Below are positions 23,235 to 36,330 of a DNA stretch of 64,000 nt, piece by piece (position 1 is the stretch's first letter; each line of letters opens with the position of its first letter). A program made the position numbers and the translations under genes. This DNA is from Rotaria sp. Silwood1 (taxonomy: Eukaryota; Rotifera; Eurotatoria; Philodinida; Philodinidae), in contig CAJNOP010000039.1 of assembly GCA_905250075.1 (NCBI GenBank), positions 553,774 to 617,773 of the forward strand, given 5' to 3'. The notes beneath the pieces are model-generated. The model did no database searches. It saw only the letters and a list, made by a program, of their open reading frames with translations, and was not told the DNA's origin.

Positions 23235-23719
23235 TAAACTTCACGTCATCTAGTCACACTCTAATTACTTGTCTATATCACAGAATGAGACAATCCAATC
23301 TAAAAATTGATCAGAACATAATTATTGAACCATTTGTTTAGACTTTCAACATTCATTTACATAACTGTTTCTTTTTACAGCAATGATGATGGCACACGAA
23401 CATTTGGTCATTATCGATCAAAAACTCAACTGATATGCAGAATCTACCTTGAGTCGAGTAGTAATAAGTTGGTCGATTTCGGGCTATGTGTAAGACAAAC
23501 AATAATGCTGAATGAAATCATGATTTTGTTCTTTTCAGTTTTGAGAGAGCACGTATTGATTCACCAAAAGCCTATCTTAGACTTTTTCTCTCACTAGTTT
23601 TATAAAAAAAAGATATATTATTATTAGTTCATAGATCATGCGAATAAAACATTAGATATTTCTGATACGAATATTTCATTGGCTTCTGATTTGTGAGGTA
23701 TTTCAGAATGAATATTAAC

Positions 23720-24695
23720 ATATAACGTGTCCCAAAAGCTATGAAACGATTTTAAAATTCATCGTTCTCTTATTCAATAAAAGAAAAGTCTTTGGAATTG
23801 CGATAGATCACTTTACGTACTCAGTACTGCATAACTGTAAAATTTGAGGTCTTTAGTTCTTAATATAGATGAGAACCTGTAGCAACATTATCAAGTACTA
23901 TTTTTCCAATTTTCTTATAATGTATATTGACAGAATTCAATATAGAAAACATTCAACAATATCCCGTTTTTATCGATGAATGGTTAGAGCTCATTAGACT
24001 GCAACGTAGGAACAGTCGTAAGAAAATGTGTTTTACTGATGACGGATATGCAAGACTCATTCGAACTATTGTAGCACAAAAAGCAGCTAAAGAATTAAAA
24101 AATTTACAAAATGTTATTTTTCAAGTTGATCGAGATCATCAATAAGACGTGTTTTTGGATGGTGTTAAGCAAGTCTCTATTAATTACATTGAAGAATAAA
24201 TTGTGTAGCAAAACTATTCGACTTTTAGCCTATAGAAAATGTTTGAAATACACTAAAAGAGAAATTAGGAGGTCGGGAATACAGTAATATTGAACAATTG
24301 AAAGAAGATCTTGAAAAAGAATGAAGCCAATTTAGTGTTTCTTTATATCAACGAATAATAGATAAAATATCTGCATGATTAAAGTTAATTGGCAATCGAT
24401 CAAGGTAGTAATCAAACACGGGAACGTTGGCAATCTGTTTTGTGCTTCTGTTTATTTTCGATAGTTGTATCGTTTCTGGAACAGCAATTGAGATGATAAG
24501 AAAATTTAAACAATAGTACATCATAGCGTTATTACAATTTCTTATCCATAGTAAAAACTATAAGCGTTAAACTTTTTAGTTAAATAATACTTCATGTGTA
24601 CAGTAATTTGCCAAAACTTCAAAGACTTTGTTTTTGTTGAATGCGAGAACAATGAATCTTTAAAATCGTTTCATAACTTCTGGGGCCACCCTTTA
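23720..24695 (+). mobile_element. Degenerate Tc1/mariner-type DNA transposon
   Basis: Terminal inverted repeats of about 80 bp: the left begins near 23726 (GTGTCCCAAAAGCTATGAAACGATTTTAAAA). The right, in reverse complement, reads GGGTGGCCCCAGAAGTTATGAAACGATTTTAAAG and ends near 24691. TA dinucleotides lie near both ends, as expected for this superfamily. Internally, a plus-strand relic around 23930-24145 includes an NVIFQ-x-D-x-x-H stretch resembling the catalytic VFQQDxAxxH region. A second relic around 24255-24420 reads like the transposase C-terminus (LKEKLGGREYSNIEQLKEDLEKE, then a stop, then RIIDKIS). In-frame stops and frame breaks show it cannot encode an active transposase. Element length is about 970 bp, so part of the coding region is missing. 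Confidence 0.75.
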
Positions 24696-25130
24696 GATAT
24701 TCTGTTACGTTGAAGTTTCTTATGATCCACGTATGATGCTTACAGCAAGATACCAAGATATGTAATACTATAGTGAACAACTTTAACTGATTTTGGAAAT
24801 ATCACTATCTGAAGGAAACCAGTCGAATTTCACTATAATCTGGATGAAACTTTCTCTATTGAAAACAGAACAGTTGTCCCTTTAACGAACTACTAATAAT
24901 AAAAACAGACACTTTTCAAAACGAGGGGTTGATTCAGTTATGAGCAACTTAATTTCGTGTTGTTCACTGGTCAACGATGATTGCATTGTGCGTTACGATG
25001 TCAGACTTTAACGGTGTTTTTGCTTCATCATCGAGCGTAGGAAGCATTTTTTTGGTTGATGATTCATTTGACAACTCCATCTCATCAGCTTTCTACAATA
25101 CTTTAATTATGTTTGTCGAAAACAAAACTT
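24696..25130. other. Spacer downstream of the SLC5 gene
   Basis: Sequence between the dead transposon and the SLC5 stop codon; presumably includes the SLC5 3' untranslated region. Nothing else recognised. Confidence 0.5.
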
Positions 25131-28100
25131 TTAACATACCATATCGGTGTCATGGACAGTATTTTTGAAGCAGCAACGAAACCATTTTTCCAATCGCTTT
25201 GGCAAACAATAACAGCTGATGTCGTTTATCCTGATTACTAACCTGGGATCAACGTCATGTGGCTTCAGAGGATGAGAGAGGTAGGTCACAATTAGGCCGA
25301 CAAACAATACGGTACAGACAGCGATCATCATGTACCACATGTAACTTATGGAGTAAAGATCAAGTAGAGGATTGCGCCTTCAAGAAAATGAGAACGACGA
25401 TAGTGTGAATATTAGTTAAGGTGAAACAATGAAAAAACAAGACTATCAATATGAAGCAAGACATATAAAAGTCTAAGGTATCACTTTAGTCAAAATTTAT
25501 GCCTCAAACCCTTTTATGGATCAGAGAAGAGGTGAACATGAATCGTACATATCATAGTCGGATCAAAGTTACAGACACGTAAACATATCTGAATAATTCT
25601 AGCATCATAGACCAAGATCTCAAACCAAGTCACACTTGATTTTAACCGAGCTTCCATAAAAGTATAGAGAATTTACATCATATGATCAAGTTTTCAAATT
25701 GAAATCTTGAATATATCCATTTCATAGACCATAGTGAGATACTATTATAGTCAAAAGTTTAGAATACACACATAACTATCTTCTCATCGACATATCAAAT
25801 TTCTATTAAAAAAAACAATTTCAAGGTTCTAACAAATCTCACAAGTTGTATTTCATCTTCTTCTTGGCTAATCTGCGATCGCGTTTTCTTCGGCATGGCC
25901 GATAACCTATTTTTTCAGGTATTTATAATAGTGCCACATCTAAAGAAAGAGGAATCCTAGGACTTCAGTGAAATTGTCTTATGCTTTTAAGTCTTGCAAG
26001 ATGGGACTTTTTGTTTAGATCTAGTTTTGTAAGGGACACTCTGGGCTACCTTTCCATGTAAAAATCAATAGACTACTGTGACAGTTTTCAGAAATTCAGC
26101 CTATGTTTTCCAAAACTCCTTAGAGAAATCGGTGTTCGGATTTTTCCTAAAAACAGATTCTGCTTAAGAAAATATGCTTCTGGATCTTGGCTATCAAACG
26201 TTGAAAACTGCAGGTCACTATGTTGTTTCTAGCGAAATTTATTCAATAAACATTCGAGTGGCTTGAATTCTGGCGCCCATAGTAGTATTATTGCATTTAA
26301 TGATACACCGAACAATAAGACTATGTTTTTCACAAACTCGGTTGTAAAAAATGAAAGAGCACGATTGTTCAAAACGTTTCACTAACATCGATAAAAATAT
26401 TTGCGTAAGCAGCCTCTCTATTGTTATGAAAAGGTTTGTGTCAAAAAAGTTTATCAATATTTCAAATCTCGTCAACTGTCATGCAGTCCACAACATCAGT
26501 GACAGCTAGAAACCTTTTAAGGGCTCTTCGCATGGCATGCCTCAAAGGCAAGGGACATTCTAAGAAATGCCAGCTATCCACGAAGTTTTTCAACATCGGT
26601 AGCTTTGATACAAGGCTTTTAAAACTAATCACCAAAAAAATCATGATCGTTCTCAAAAGAATGCATCAAAAAAAAATTCTATACTCATTTTACCAACCAC
26701 TTTCACGTGATGCAACCTTATTTTGAAATTTTCACTGTCTTAAGCACCCGCAAAGTTCTTTATTGATAAAGCTTGGTATTCATCGTGTAGTGAAAACTTT
26801 TTTACAGAATATACTTTTGAAACTGGTGACATACAAAGCTCAATATTGGGGTTTATTCAATTTAAATCTCGAACCTTGGTTTTTTTGCATTTTTGCATTT
26901 TTGAAGTTTTCGATGCTTTTAATGTTATCATCAGAGGTGCAGAATATCTCTTATACTTTAGTTTTCTTTGTTACTCCCAGTGGAGACGGCAGGAAGAAAA
27001 CCATCGTTAATTTTCCAATAAAAAAAACAAATGCGACTTGCCTGATTTGTTCGAACTTTGAAAAAGTCTTTTTTTGTGGAAATTCGACATCTTGGTGAGA
27101 AAATAGTTACGTATATAGCTTCAAATTTTGATCAGAATGATGCCTCACTATGGTCTATGAAATGAATATACTCAAGATTTCAATTTGAAATTTGACTATG
27201 TTATATCTCGTGGGTTGGATACTTGATTAATTCGTGTAAGATTGTCTTTTCCACTCAATCAAAGCACGTTCAATCGAATTAGTGAATTGAAAACAAAAGC
27301 CATGCCTGGTAGCTTGACTCATTTTTTTGCAAGTTGGAAAGATCTCCTATCGAATAGCTTTTTCGATAATTAGCAATTGAAGTGTGAATCGAAGTTCAAT
27401 GTTATATCATGCTTACTTGATCGCATAACCCGCTGTCGTTATGTTCACTAGTGCAAGACTGGTCGAATTGAACTTCGTGCAATTTTTTACTAATAGTGGC
27501 AACTGGATACTACTTCTTTGATTTTTCGTCAACTGTGCTCCCAAAAAGATCCATAACTGTAGGGCTAAACTAGTGTATAGTCCAACCAATGCGCCGTGTC
27601 TATTTGCTTGTGGAAATAAAAATCCAAGAAGGAAAACACCCATAATGGGTCCAGAGAGAACGCCTGCTAGCGAGACAGCAGAATTGATGATAGAACCCAA
27701 ATAGCTCACCACGAAAGTAAGAACCATTACGATGACTCCGAGTATTATCGAACAGATTTTTGACACGACTCCTTGACGTTCATCGGTTACTTGTCGTCGC
27801 ATCAGTCCTTCATATATGTCTTCGAGAAACACTGCTGCGAGACTATTGAGTCCGGAGGAAATAGTCGACAATGAACCTGAGAAAATACAGGCAAGGAAAA
27901 TACCAGGCAGACCTTTCTTGGTACCCAACGTTTCCATGACAAAATATGGAAACAGCTGATCTGGTTTACGTACAAGTCCAGCTGTGTACGGGTCACAATC
28001 GATGTAATATGCATATATAATGATACCCGTGAGACCCGTAAGAAGCATAAAAATGGAAACACCTATGGCATTGATGAAAATAACCTGTCGAGCTGCTTGC

Positions 28101-30206
28101 ACTGTACGAACGCATAGATATCGTTGAACTAAAGTTTGACTGAAACCGAAGTCGGCCAAAGCATTAAATGAACTGCCGATGATCACTCCCCAAATCGTGT
28201 GACGAATGCGAGGATCCAAGCTGACACTAAATAGGCGACAATAGATTAAAACTCAATACAGATAGGTTAATAAACCATCAGCTTACTTGTCAAATTCAAT
28301 ACGACCTCCACTGTAAGCAATGGATAACGCTCGCTTCAAGCCACCAACCAGGATCAGACCTGATACATGCATTACATGCCAAAAATATCAAAGTTTTTTG
28401 TAGGCGCTGGATTCTCCTTAGAAGTTTCTCGAATAATAGATTTTCATTGTCTAACATTATAGTGCCCAATGAGGTGAAAGCTATGGTTCTAGCTCTTATT
28501 AAATGTGGATAATGTCTTAGGAATTTTCTCTCCTGAATATCTTTCAAAAGTACAGGACAATCTGACTTTGTACATGTCATTGTCTTTTGGCAAGCTGTTT
28601 GTGAGCGAATAGCTCGATCAAATTTGAAATCTGACTAAACTCCTCCGTTCATATTTCATTTATGAATACTCAATATATGAATTAGTGTTTTCTGCTATAA
28701 TATGGATACATTCTGCTTTTTATGATAAATCTGATGCTCGAAATTAATATCAGTCAGGAAATCTTCTCAAGCTTCAGAAACCTATTAAGAACGTCATAAA
28801 GAGCTACAGAGAAGTATATAACTTAGGAAAATCAAGGAAAAAGATCTCATTGAATATAAAATATAAAACCACAAAAAAATATACTTTGTCTTCTTCGGAA
28901 AAATGATTAGCAGAAAAAAAACAAAAATGAGAGTAAAGTTCGAATGATAAACTGGTTCTTCAGACTGTTTTTTCAGTCTGTATGCTATTATAGTAAATTT
29001 GAGTTCTTTTGTCCTCTACTTTTGAAAATAATAGAGTAACATAGCTGTATAGTAGATAATCATAAGGATCTTAGGAACAAACTCATCTAAAAACATGACT
29101 GAAATGAAAAATTGTTTCTTTTTTTTAAAGGTACAGGTCGAAGTTTAGCATCTTAACTTTATACTAACATCACGATCCTCTTAGAACTTATTTTGTCTGT
29201 AAAAAGAATACTATCGAACTCGTTAAGCGTCTTGAAACCGTCACTAGCTTCATATCAGACTCGCATATCTATGTGAAATATATACAGACCTTGGATGATG
29301 GCTGGTAGAAGACCAGCAAGCATGACTATTGATTGTACGACATCGGTCCAGATCACGGCTTTCAAACCCCCCTATGCATTATCATAGTAATAGTGTTTCT
29401 TAATGAAATATGCAATGGTTACACTTACCACAGATGAGTAGAAGGTGCAAATAACACCAATCGAGATGATGGACAACCACATGTTCAATCCAGTTGCTAA
29501 AAGTCTAAATTAGAAAGAAGAGACGATGCTGATTACCTTACATACTTTGACTCAGTGCTAGAGCTGGTGCGTAAAGTGCAATAGCCATATAGATGAGCTA
29601 CATAGAAAAATATCTGTAGACGAACAAGTAACTGTCACTATACCATAAATGTCATGAAGATGATCGAAGCAGATAAGCGCACTGTCCTGTCGAAACGTTT
29701 CTCTAAATACTGATTAGCATTTTGTATGTGTAAATAAGTTCTCACCCAAATATCTCATACTTCATAGATACTCGTCAACCGCAACTCTCGAAATTTAGGC
29801 ATGAACATTAGAGCCGATATCGTGCATCCGATTGCCCATGAGACACCTAAAAATGAAGTCAATACCACTCGGCCACAAACTATAATCTATATCTATCCAC
29901 TTACATCGATATAAATACATTGTTCCATACATGTACATTTCACTGGGAACACCCAGCAAAGTGATGGCAGACAAAAAAGAAACTATTAAGCTCAATGATG
30001 TGGGTACTACATCCATAGTGCCATTTGCTAAGACTCACCGAAATAAATATACTCATTGAATGATTCTTTTGCTTACCCAAAAGAAATTCTTTGGCCGAGT
30101 TCTTCTTCGATTTGACAAAGCCAAAAATGACACCAATAGCAGCCGAGGAGAGCAGTAATAACACCAATACAACATAATCAACGGCACTCAATGTTGCCAA
30201 TACCAT
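25131..30206 (-). CDS. SLC5-family sodium/solute symporter (SMCT/SMVT-like), ten exons
   Basis: Na+-coupled transporter of monocarboxylates, vitamins or iodide at the plasma membrane. Minus-strand exons: 30206-30077, 30027-29905, 29846-29761, 29709-29644, 29597-29546, 29496-29429, 29372-29290, 28359-28287, 28220-27417 and 25377-25131. Every junction is GT-AG and in phase apart from exon 7. Its G6 run (29367-29372) has one base too many for the conserved VGGLKA reading, the only frame problem. Corrected length is about 576 residues against about 610-640 in the family. Motifs: N-terminal DYVVLVLLLLSSAAIG helix, SFLSAITLLGVPSEMY, YLEKRF, GLKAVIWTDVVQ, GFSQTLVQRYLCVRT (sodium-symporter signature region) and SGSLSTISSGLNSLAAVFLED. 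The last exon supplies a final helix and a Cys-rich tail. Two introns are long (930 and 2039 bp), the second holding an inverted-repeat element. The exact substrate cannot be told. Confidence 0.9.
25690..27195. mobile_element. Inverted-repeat element inside the last SLC5 intron
   Basis: The left arm (about 25690-26000) contains TTTCATAGACCATAGTGAGATA. The right arm, in reverse complement, contains TTTCATAGACCATAGTGAGGCA (near 27145-27170). Similarity continues inward: AACTATCTTCTC against AACTATTTTCTC, AACAAATCTCACAAGTTG against AACAAATCAGGCAAGTCG. The middle 700-800 bp has overlapping minus-strand frames (26239-26475 and 26462-26656) that may be a decayed transposase; I cannot name its family. 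The intron is 2039 bp against about 50 bp for most introns of this gene, as expected after an insertion. Confidence 0.6.
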
Positions 30207-31100
30207 TATTGTTCACAGCTGCAAAAACTGAATGACTCTGTAAGATAACATTTCTACTGAAGAATGCAAGGGGTACATTGATTATGTTTTAAGATCTTTA
30301 TGATATAAGCAGACAGGCTTTTTTTTATTTGATTATGATGAAAAATAAAAAAAACGCGTAATCTTTTGGGGACGGCAGTGCATACACTGTATCACTTTTT
30401 TTTCCAGTGAAGAAAATGTTTGTTGTTTATTAAATTGTTATGATCTGTAAGATAATGGGTCACCTCATCTAATATCTCATGCATATCATTTTTTCCTTCT
30501 TCCTATCATACAGATCCTTCTCAGATGTTCTCCTTTCTGTTTGCTACTACACCCTCATATCCTGATATCATCTTCTCTATCCTTGATTCATTTTATTGAA
30601 TTTTTATGCAGTCATTTCGAGTTAAATACAGTAAATTCATTGAAGAATCACGTTTCAATCGAAAAGGAATTCCGTTCACCAAGGGCTTATCCAAGACAAC
30701 AGAACAAAATGAACTTGACCCATGACATTACTGAACGCATCGAGCAACATGAACGCATGTTTAAATGAAATTTAATACAAAAATGTAATAATGTCAAGAA
30801 AAAACAGATCTGACAGTCCTTTTTTTTTGACAACGATACGAAAATTTTCTTTGGCTTTTTTTCATTAGAGTAACTTCGATCATCTAACTGATACTAAATA
30901 TTTCAAAACTTGGAAGTTGCATGAAATCATCAGGTTTCTCGAAGAAAATAACAAAGAAAATTTGTCCATTCTAAGTCTAGATACTTTTCTCATTGTTTTT
31001 TCAATTAGCAGATATGTGTTAGGTGACGTCATCTCTTATGGATCATCTCTTTCGTTCTATCATTGTTGTGACGTCATCATATATATGCATTCCATCTATA
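30207..31100. promoter_or_regulatory. SLC5 upstream region with two consensus CRE palindromes
   Basis: Upstream of the SLC5 ATG on the minus strand. TGACGTCA, the full CRE/ATF consensus, occurs at 31024-31031 and 31069-31076, about 820-870 bp from the ATG. A plus-strand stretch at about 30606-30730 (after a TTTTTATGCAG acceptor-like site) reads as a plausible 38-codon terminal exon (SFRVKYSKFIEESRF...), but no upstream exon was found. Regulatory use of the sites is inference. Confidence 0.35.
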
Positions 31101-34100
31101 TCTTCTTGCGTTCTATTGTCATGCGTGAATGAATATATGTTTTCATTTCCAGTATGTTCCAGTGTATTCGTTTCGTTCTGTATGAATCTTGCATGTTCTA
31201 TCTAGTACTCTCTTGTGAGTTCTTGACTCTCTGGTGTTTTCTAACACATTCATTTTGTTCCAAACCGATTGTATATATATATCCCTCACTCGCAATAATC
31301 AACAAAATTGTACATACATGATAAGATAAACTTCTCTCTGACTTACCACTGGTTAGTGATTGACTACCTTCACATATGCAATATGTTTACAAGCTAAATT
31401 TTACGGTTAACAGTTGATAAAGACAAAAGCAAAGAAAAGACATGATTTTATAAGATATTTCAATGCTAGATTCACTTCAAAATGGTATTTCTAATGTATC
31501 GATATCATCTCGATGAGAACATATCTATTATATTCTTCTTTCCAACACAACACAATAGTAATACCGCAATATCATGCTTTATGATTGTCACTTGACGAAG
31601 CTCACCATAACCTAATTTATATATAGGTCAGAATATTAATGTAGATACGAAATCATGCATTCTATTTAAACGTGTTAGAATCATGTTTGGAAGTATCGAT
31701 GTCCTTAAGTATTCAACAGTTCTCATCTAGACAGTTGTAATAACGACAAAATGAAAATAAAATGTATATGAAAAAACTAAGAAAAAAACAACGATACGAC
31801 AAGGTCTTATGCTAGTCTTATGTTAAATGGCATAATATGGCACAGTTAATGTTTGTTGAAATATTTCTATTGCAATAGTTTTGTGTATTCCTAAGAAACC
31901 AGTTAAGAAACATTGAACAAACTCGAATCGAATATACAGTGGTTATTTGGCAAATAATCAGTCATCATTTGTTTCTTTATTTTTTTCTTTTCCTTCCCAT
32001 CCTTCTATTTTTCTCCTTTGCCTTAATATCACTAATGTTCTACTTAAAATAGATTATAAGCATGTTTCTAATTTGAAAGAAAAGAGTTTAATACTACTGC
32101 TGAACGCAATTTTTCTATTTTCTTCAAAATTAGCTTCAAGAATACAATACTAGACACATAATAAATAATTCTATTAATTGGTTGTGACTTATTGTAAACA
32201 TTCATCGGAATAAAGTCTTGAGTCGTTCTTTAATTTCGAGTAAAATACATGTCAAGAGTAGTGGAGGGTGATGACAATCGAAAACAATAAAATATTGTGA
32301 AAATGATCAAATATGAATATAAGCACAATCAACAATGTTAGGTTCTAAAATAAGATTGATGAATAAAAGATAAACAATAATATCTGACAAAAAATTATTG
32401 ATGATGCCATAAAAGCATAAGAAGTCACTAGTTAGTTAGATACTTCATCTATCGTTTGAAATCCTCAAGTAAATTTGAGAATACTACTAATATTATTATG
32501 CAACTGATTGTAAAGCATGGAAATGTAATGAAATCAAAGAATTATTGTAAATCTCTTCAAACTATAATATTTAATGAAGAAGTCAGTGCATATAGGCTGA
32601 GTCCTCCTACGAGAGAATCGATTTCCATAGCATTAGGAGTTTGAGTTCACACACACGTGTGCTTTCATCTAACCATTGCTATTCTGATTCTATTAAGAGA
32701 AGATTCTTTTAAATGAATCGCTTGCTCTGCTCAAGTTCAATATATTTCGAAACAAACTAAATGAAAATTCGATAAAAGCAAATTATCAGTGAAAAGTTTT
32801 ACTTTTGATACAGTGAATAAGTATCTGATAGCACAATAGAAATGTAAGACGGAGATAAGGAATAAACTAATGATTTGTCTAAATCATAATTAGGCTTGCA
32901 TCGAGTTCGAGCCTACCCCAAACAGCTCGCGCTCGCCGAGTTCTATCTAGCAATGCATCAGTTTTGATAAGTGGGTTACCCGGCTCAGTAGTCACTCAGC
33001 TGACTGTTACATATTTAACTGTTTCAACAGTATTTGACTTTTTCTAACAACTTATATTAATTACATCAACTAAATTCTATAAAACTACTGTTGAGCATCA
33101 ATGCTGTTTCACTTGCTTACTGATGAATGCCTAAATGGCTACCAGTAATCATACAAAACATGTTCTTTTCTCCATAGAGGGTGAGAAGTTGTCATTACCA
33201 GATATAGATAATGGGTAACGGAAAATTCTTGTGTTTGATTTTTTCATTAAAAAAAAAAGTTTTTCTCATGAAAAGAAGTTCTTTTTAAAAACCAAACTCA
33301 AAATTTTGAGAAATCAATCTCAGACTCGGGTTTCTCGGTCTGGAAAGCCTTCGATTAAACTTTATGAAAATCGCTTTTCCCTTGAAAAAGCTTTTCTTTA
33401 ACGAAAAAAATCTCTACTTTAACTTTGATGTTTTTTTAAAGTAAAGTCAAAGTGCCACTCCTTACTATGACCGCAGTGGTCGAAGACTTTGTGTGTAAAA
33501 TTCTTGTAACCTGACCTTGTCGAACCTTGACAGACCTAGCTTAGACAAGTTAATTGTACCCTATAATACATTACTGTTGATTCATAAAGCAAAATGCAAA
33601 ACAATGGCTTTCGGTGTGTTTGTTTTCAGCAGGCCTGTAAGAATCAAAAAGTTTTGACTTTATAACTAATCAGCCTTTGAGCTATGACTCGCCAAAACTT
33701 CTGACAAAAATCAAACTTCTTTTAATTGCAAAATCAACTCAGAATCTCATGACGCTGTTTAACTATTTCCTTAGGAGAAAATTCATTTCGACAGTTTCGC
33801 TAAAATTATCTAGACAGTGTATCATAGTCTATTCGCACAAAAAGGTTGACAATAAAAAATAGCAAGGAAACATTAAAATAAGTTAAAGAAACTCTTAAAA
33901 TGAAAGTTTTTTAAGAGAACAGTAAGAACATAGAAATTACTCACGAGCAGATTGATATTTAAATTGTTTTTTATTGTTGAGTTCGTTCTAGGCAACAGAA
34001 TGAAGAATTTAGTTTTCTTTGTACATTAACAACGAACGTGTAAGAGCCCTAAAATGTACAACGATGAAGATATGGTTTCAATTGATAACGACTGCACATG

Positions 34101-35804
34101 TGATAATCAAAAGAAAATGAAGAGGGTATGTATCTTATAACGATGATGTACGGTGTGTCGTTCTTTTTCTTTTTTTCTCAGTGCAAAAGTGTATAGATTG
34201 CTACGAGTGTATACATACAAAGATGAAAGAAAAAAATATATTGGTCGTAATGCGTGTCGAGATTGAAAGAGATAGCTGCTGCTTAAGTTATTTTTCACCC
34301 ATGTATGACAAACAAATTGCAAAATTGTCAGTGTTTTAAGATTATTTGTGATTGAAGGCATTTCTAAAATATGTTTAAAGGTTTATGCCAACTTTCATGT
34401 TCAAAGTGTACTCTTTATTGTTTAGTTTATTCATTTTATAACTTTATGCAGAACTCTCATTCAAAGTCTAATCTTGTAATTGAAAATCATTCAAGGAAAA
34501 AAATAATAGTAAAAATGCACAGAGAAGCTAAAAACAGATATAAGAAACAATAATGTTTTACGCATATGAGCACAAAACGCAAAATTGACGCAATTAGACG
34601 TGATTTTTTTTTACAAAGTGCGTCTAAATACCATTTGATATGAAATATATCGATACACACTAAGAAAAAATTTCCCACTACGTCTAGACGTGTTTTTCAT
34701 GTAAATTCCGCCGCAATGTAGTCGAGAAAGCCTTCTAAAGCATCTATAATATATAGTTTTGCTGTAAAAAAAATGAAATTTCAGAAGCGAAAAAGTTTAT
34801 TCTATACTAACCAATTCTGTCACACCTGATGGTTGCGTTTGCGTATCGGAACTGAATATTTGAGTACTTAAAAATCTTAATATCAGGTGTAAGATAGTGA
34901 ACGATTAAATTCAAATTGCAGATTTGACAAATAAAGATTGGCCCAGAAGTCCTGACTTGACTGGAATATTAAATTTTTGGTGAAGCACGTGGTTATATAT
35001 TTCTTTCTACGGAGAAAAGATGTAGTAAGCAAATTATAAGCTTAGAAATGTATCTTAGAAAAAATAATAATTAACTGTCAGCTTTCTAGAACAAAAAAGG
35101 AAAATAATTGACTAAACACAGCTGAAGTACTTAATTTACTTGCAAAATTACTTTGAAGTCACTACATTTACGATGATCAAAACGTTCTCGAACTTTGCTA
35201 TATCTGTTAAGAGAAACGATATTCATTATATATCTCTACATTATGTAATCAAGGTAGTTGTTGTGATAATTCATAGAAAGTTTCATCCTTTTAACTCACT
35301 CTATAGATATTCTTTTCAAGTAAACAAAAGGTATTGAGTTGATCTTCTTAGTCATTACCTCTGCTAAATTGTTGCAACTGCTGCTTATCTAGTCTATCTT
35401 GAACATATCTCAAGAACTAAGAATCTAAAAGTCTAACCTAATATTGGTACGCCATATGAGCCTTAACTTCATTTTTTTGGTTTTTAAAGAAATAATAACA
35501 TTATTTTACGTGTTGCTCAGAAAACTATGATAGAATCTAATCAGACTAGATCATGACGATACCTTTTTTGTTCGGTGGTATTTTTACTTGTGTGTATAAA
35601 CATTTGTCACTAATATAGATAAAGTTACCAACTACTATGGTTACCACTAGATGACAAATAATGATTCAGATATCATTGCATAGTTGACACATACTATTGT
35701 TTTTGTTATTCTCAACAGTGAATGTCGCTTGGAAGACTAATTTCCTTCGTTGACTTGACGGGGGAACTATCGCAACTGATTCCGAGCTTTCGCCTTTATG
35801 TTTT
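31101..35804. other. Long gene-poor stretch
   Basis: About 4.7 kb, AT-rich. Short frames (for example 31947-32153, 32456-32644, 34107-34361 minus) have no motif. At about 32890-33000 there is a GC-richer patch (GAGTTCGAGCCTACCCC...GCTCGCCGAG) with the skewed CCCGA-type composition of some transposon ends. A hairpin built on TTTACTTTAAAAAAACATCAAAGTTAAAG lies near 33410-33445. No gene is supported. Confidence 0.5.
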
Positions 35805-36330
35805 GACTATAGATAGGCCTTACTGAGACTAAGAAAATCTTTGAAGCGTTCTTGCTTTTGAGCTGCTGGTTCAAAGTTATAACCGTTTTATTGAATTGTC
35901 GACCTACGATCTGTTATCCGCAGCAAAATCAAATGAATATTTTTCGATCAGGTATTCTGTTCATAAACAGATCTAACAATTCGTAACACGCACTAAAGTT
36001 TTTAATCAAAATGGATGCTTTCTTCTTGAGATATTCAATTCGCAGGACAGCTGCATTATTGTGTGCTGTCTGTTATAAGCGAGCATTTTTTATAAAAATG
36101 AGGTACCTCAAGAAAAAAGGATCTATCTTGGTTGAAAATTTTAGTCCATGTTAGGAATCATTATGGCTATTTATGGATAGAATACCAGATCAAAATACCA
36201 TCATTTGACCTTTCTGTGGATACCGTGCCGTCGGTAGAAACCTAAACAAAACGGCTATAACTTTGGACTAGCAGCTGATAAGCAAGAATGCTTGTAGAAT
36301 TTTCTTACTCTTACTGGGAGCTGTCTGTAA
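35805..36330. mobile_element. Second copy of the 630-bp palindromic element family
   Basis: The left half (GAGACTAAGAAAATCTTTGAAGCG, AAAGTTATAACCGTTTTATTGAATT) returns as reverse complement in the right half, which read backwards gives AGTAAGAAAATTCTACAAGC and AAAGTTATAGCCGTTTTGTTTAGG. The centre is near 36085. It shares blocks with 5632-6261 (GAGACTAAGAAAACCCT, GATACCA/GGTATCCACAG), so both belong to one family. Non-coding. Confidence 0.75.

Noticed and set aside
22904-23341. 145-codon plus-strand frame
   Set aside because: It passes through a telomere-like hairpin, has no motif, and its composition is that of repeat and AT-rich spacer.
26436-27098. Plus-strand frames within the SLC5 intron element
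   Set aside because: They overlap minus-strand frames of the same region, with Lys/Phe runs and no motif; best seen as part of the decayed element.
28296-28580. 94-codon minus-strand frame in the SLC5 gene
   Set aside because: It runs from intron sequence out of frame through exon 8; the spliced SLC5 reading explains this DNA.
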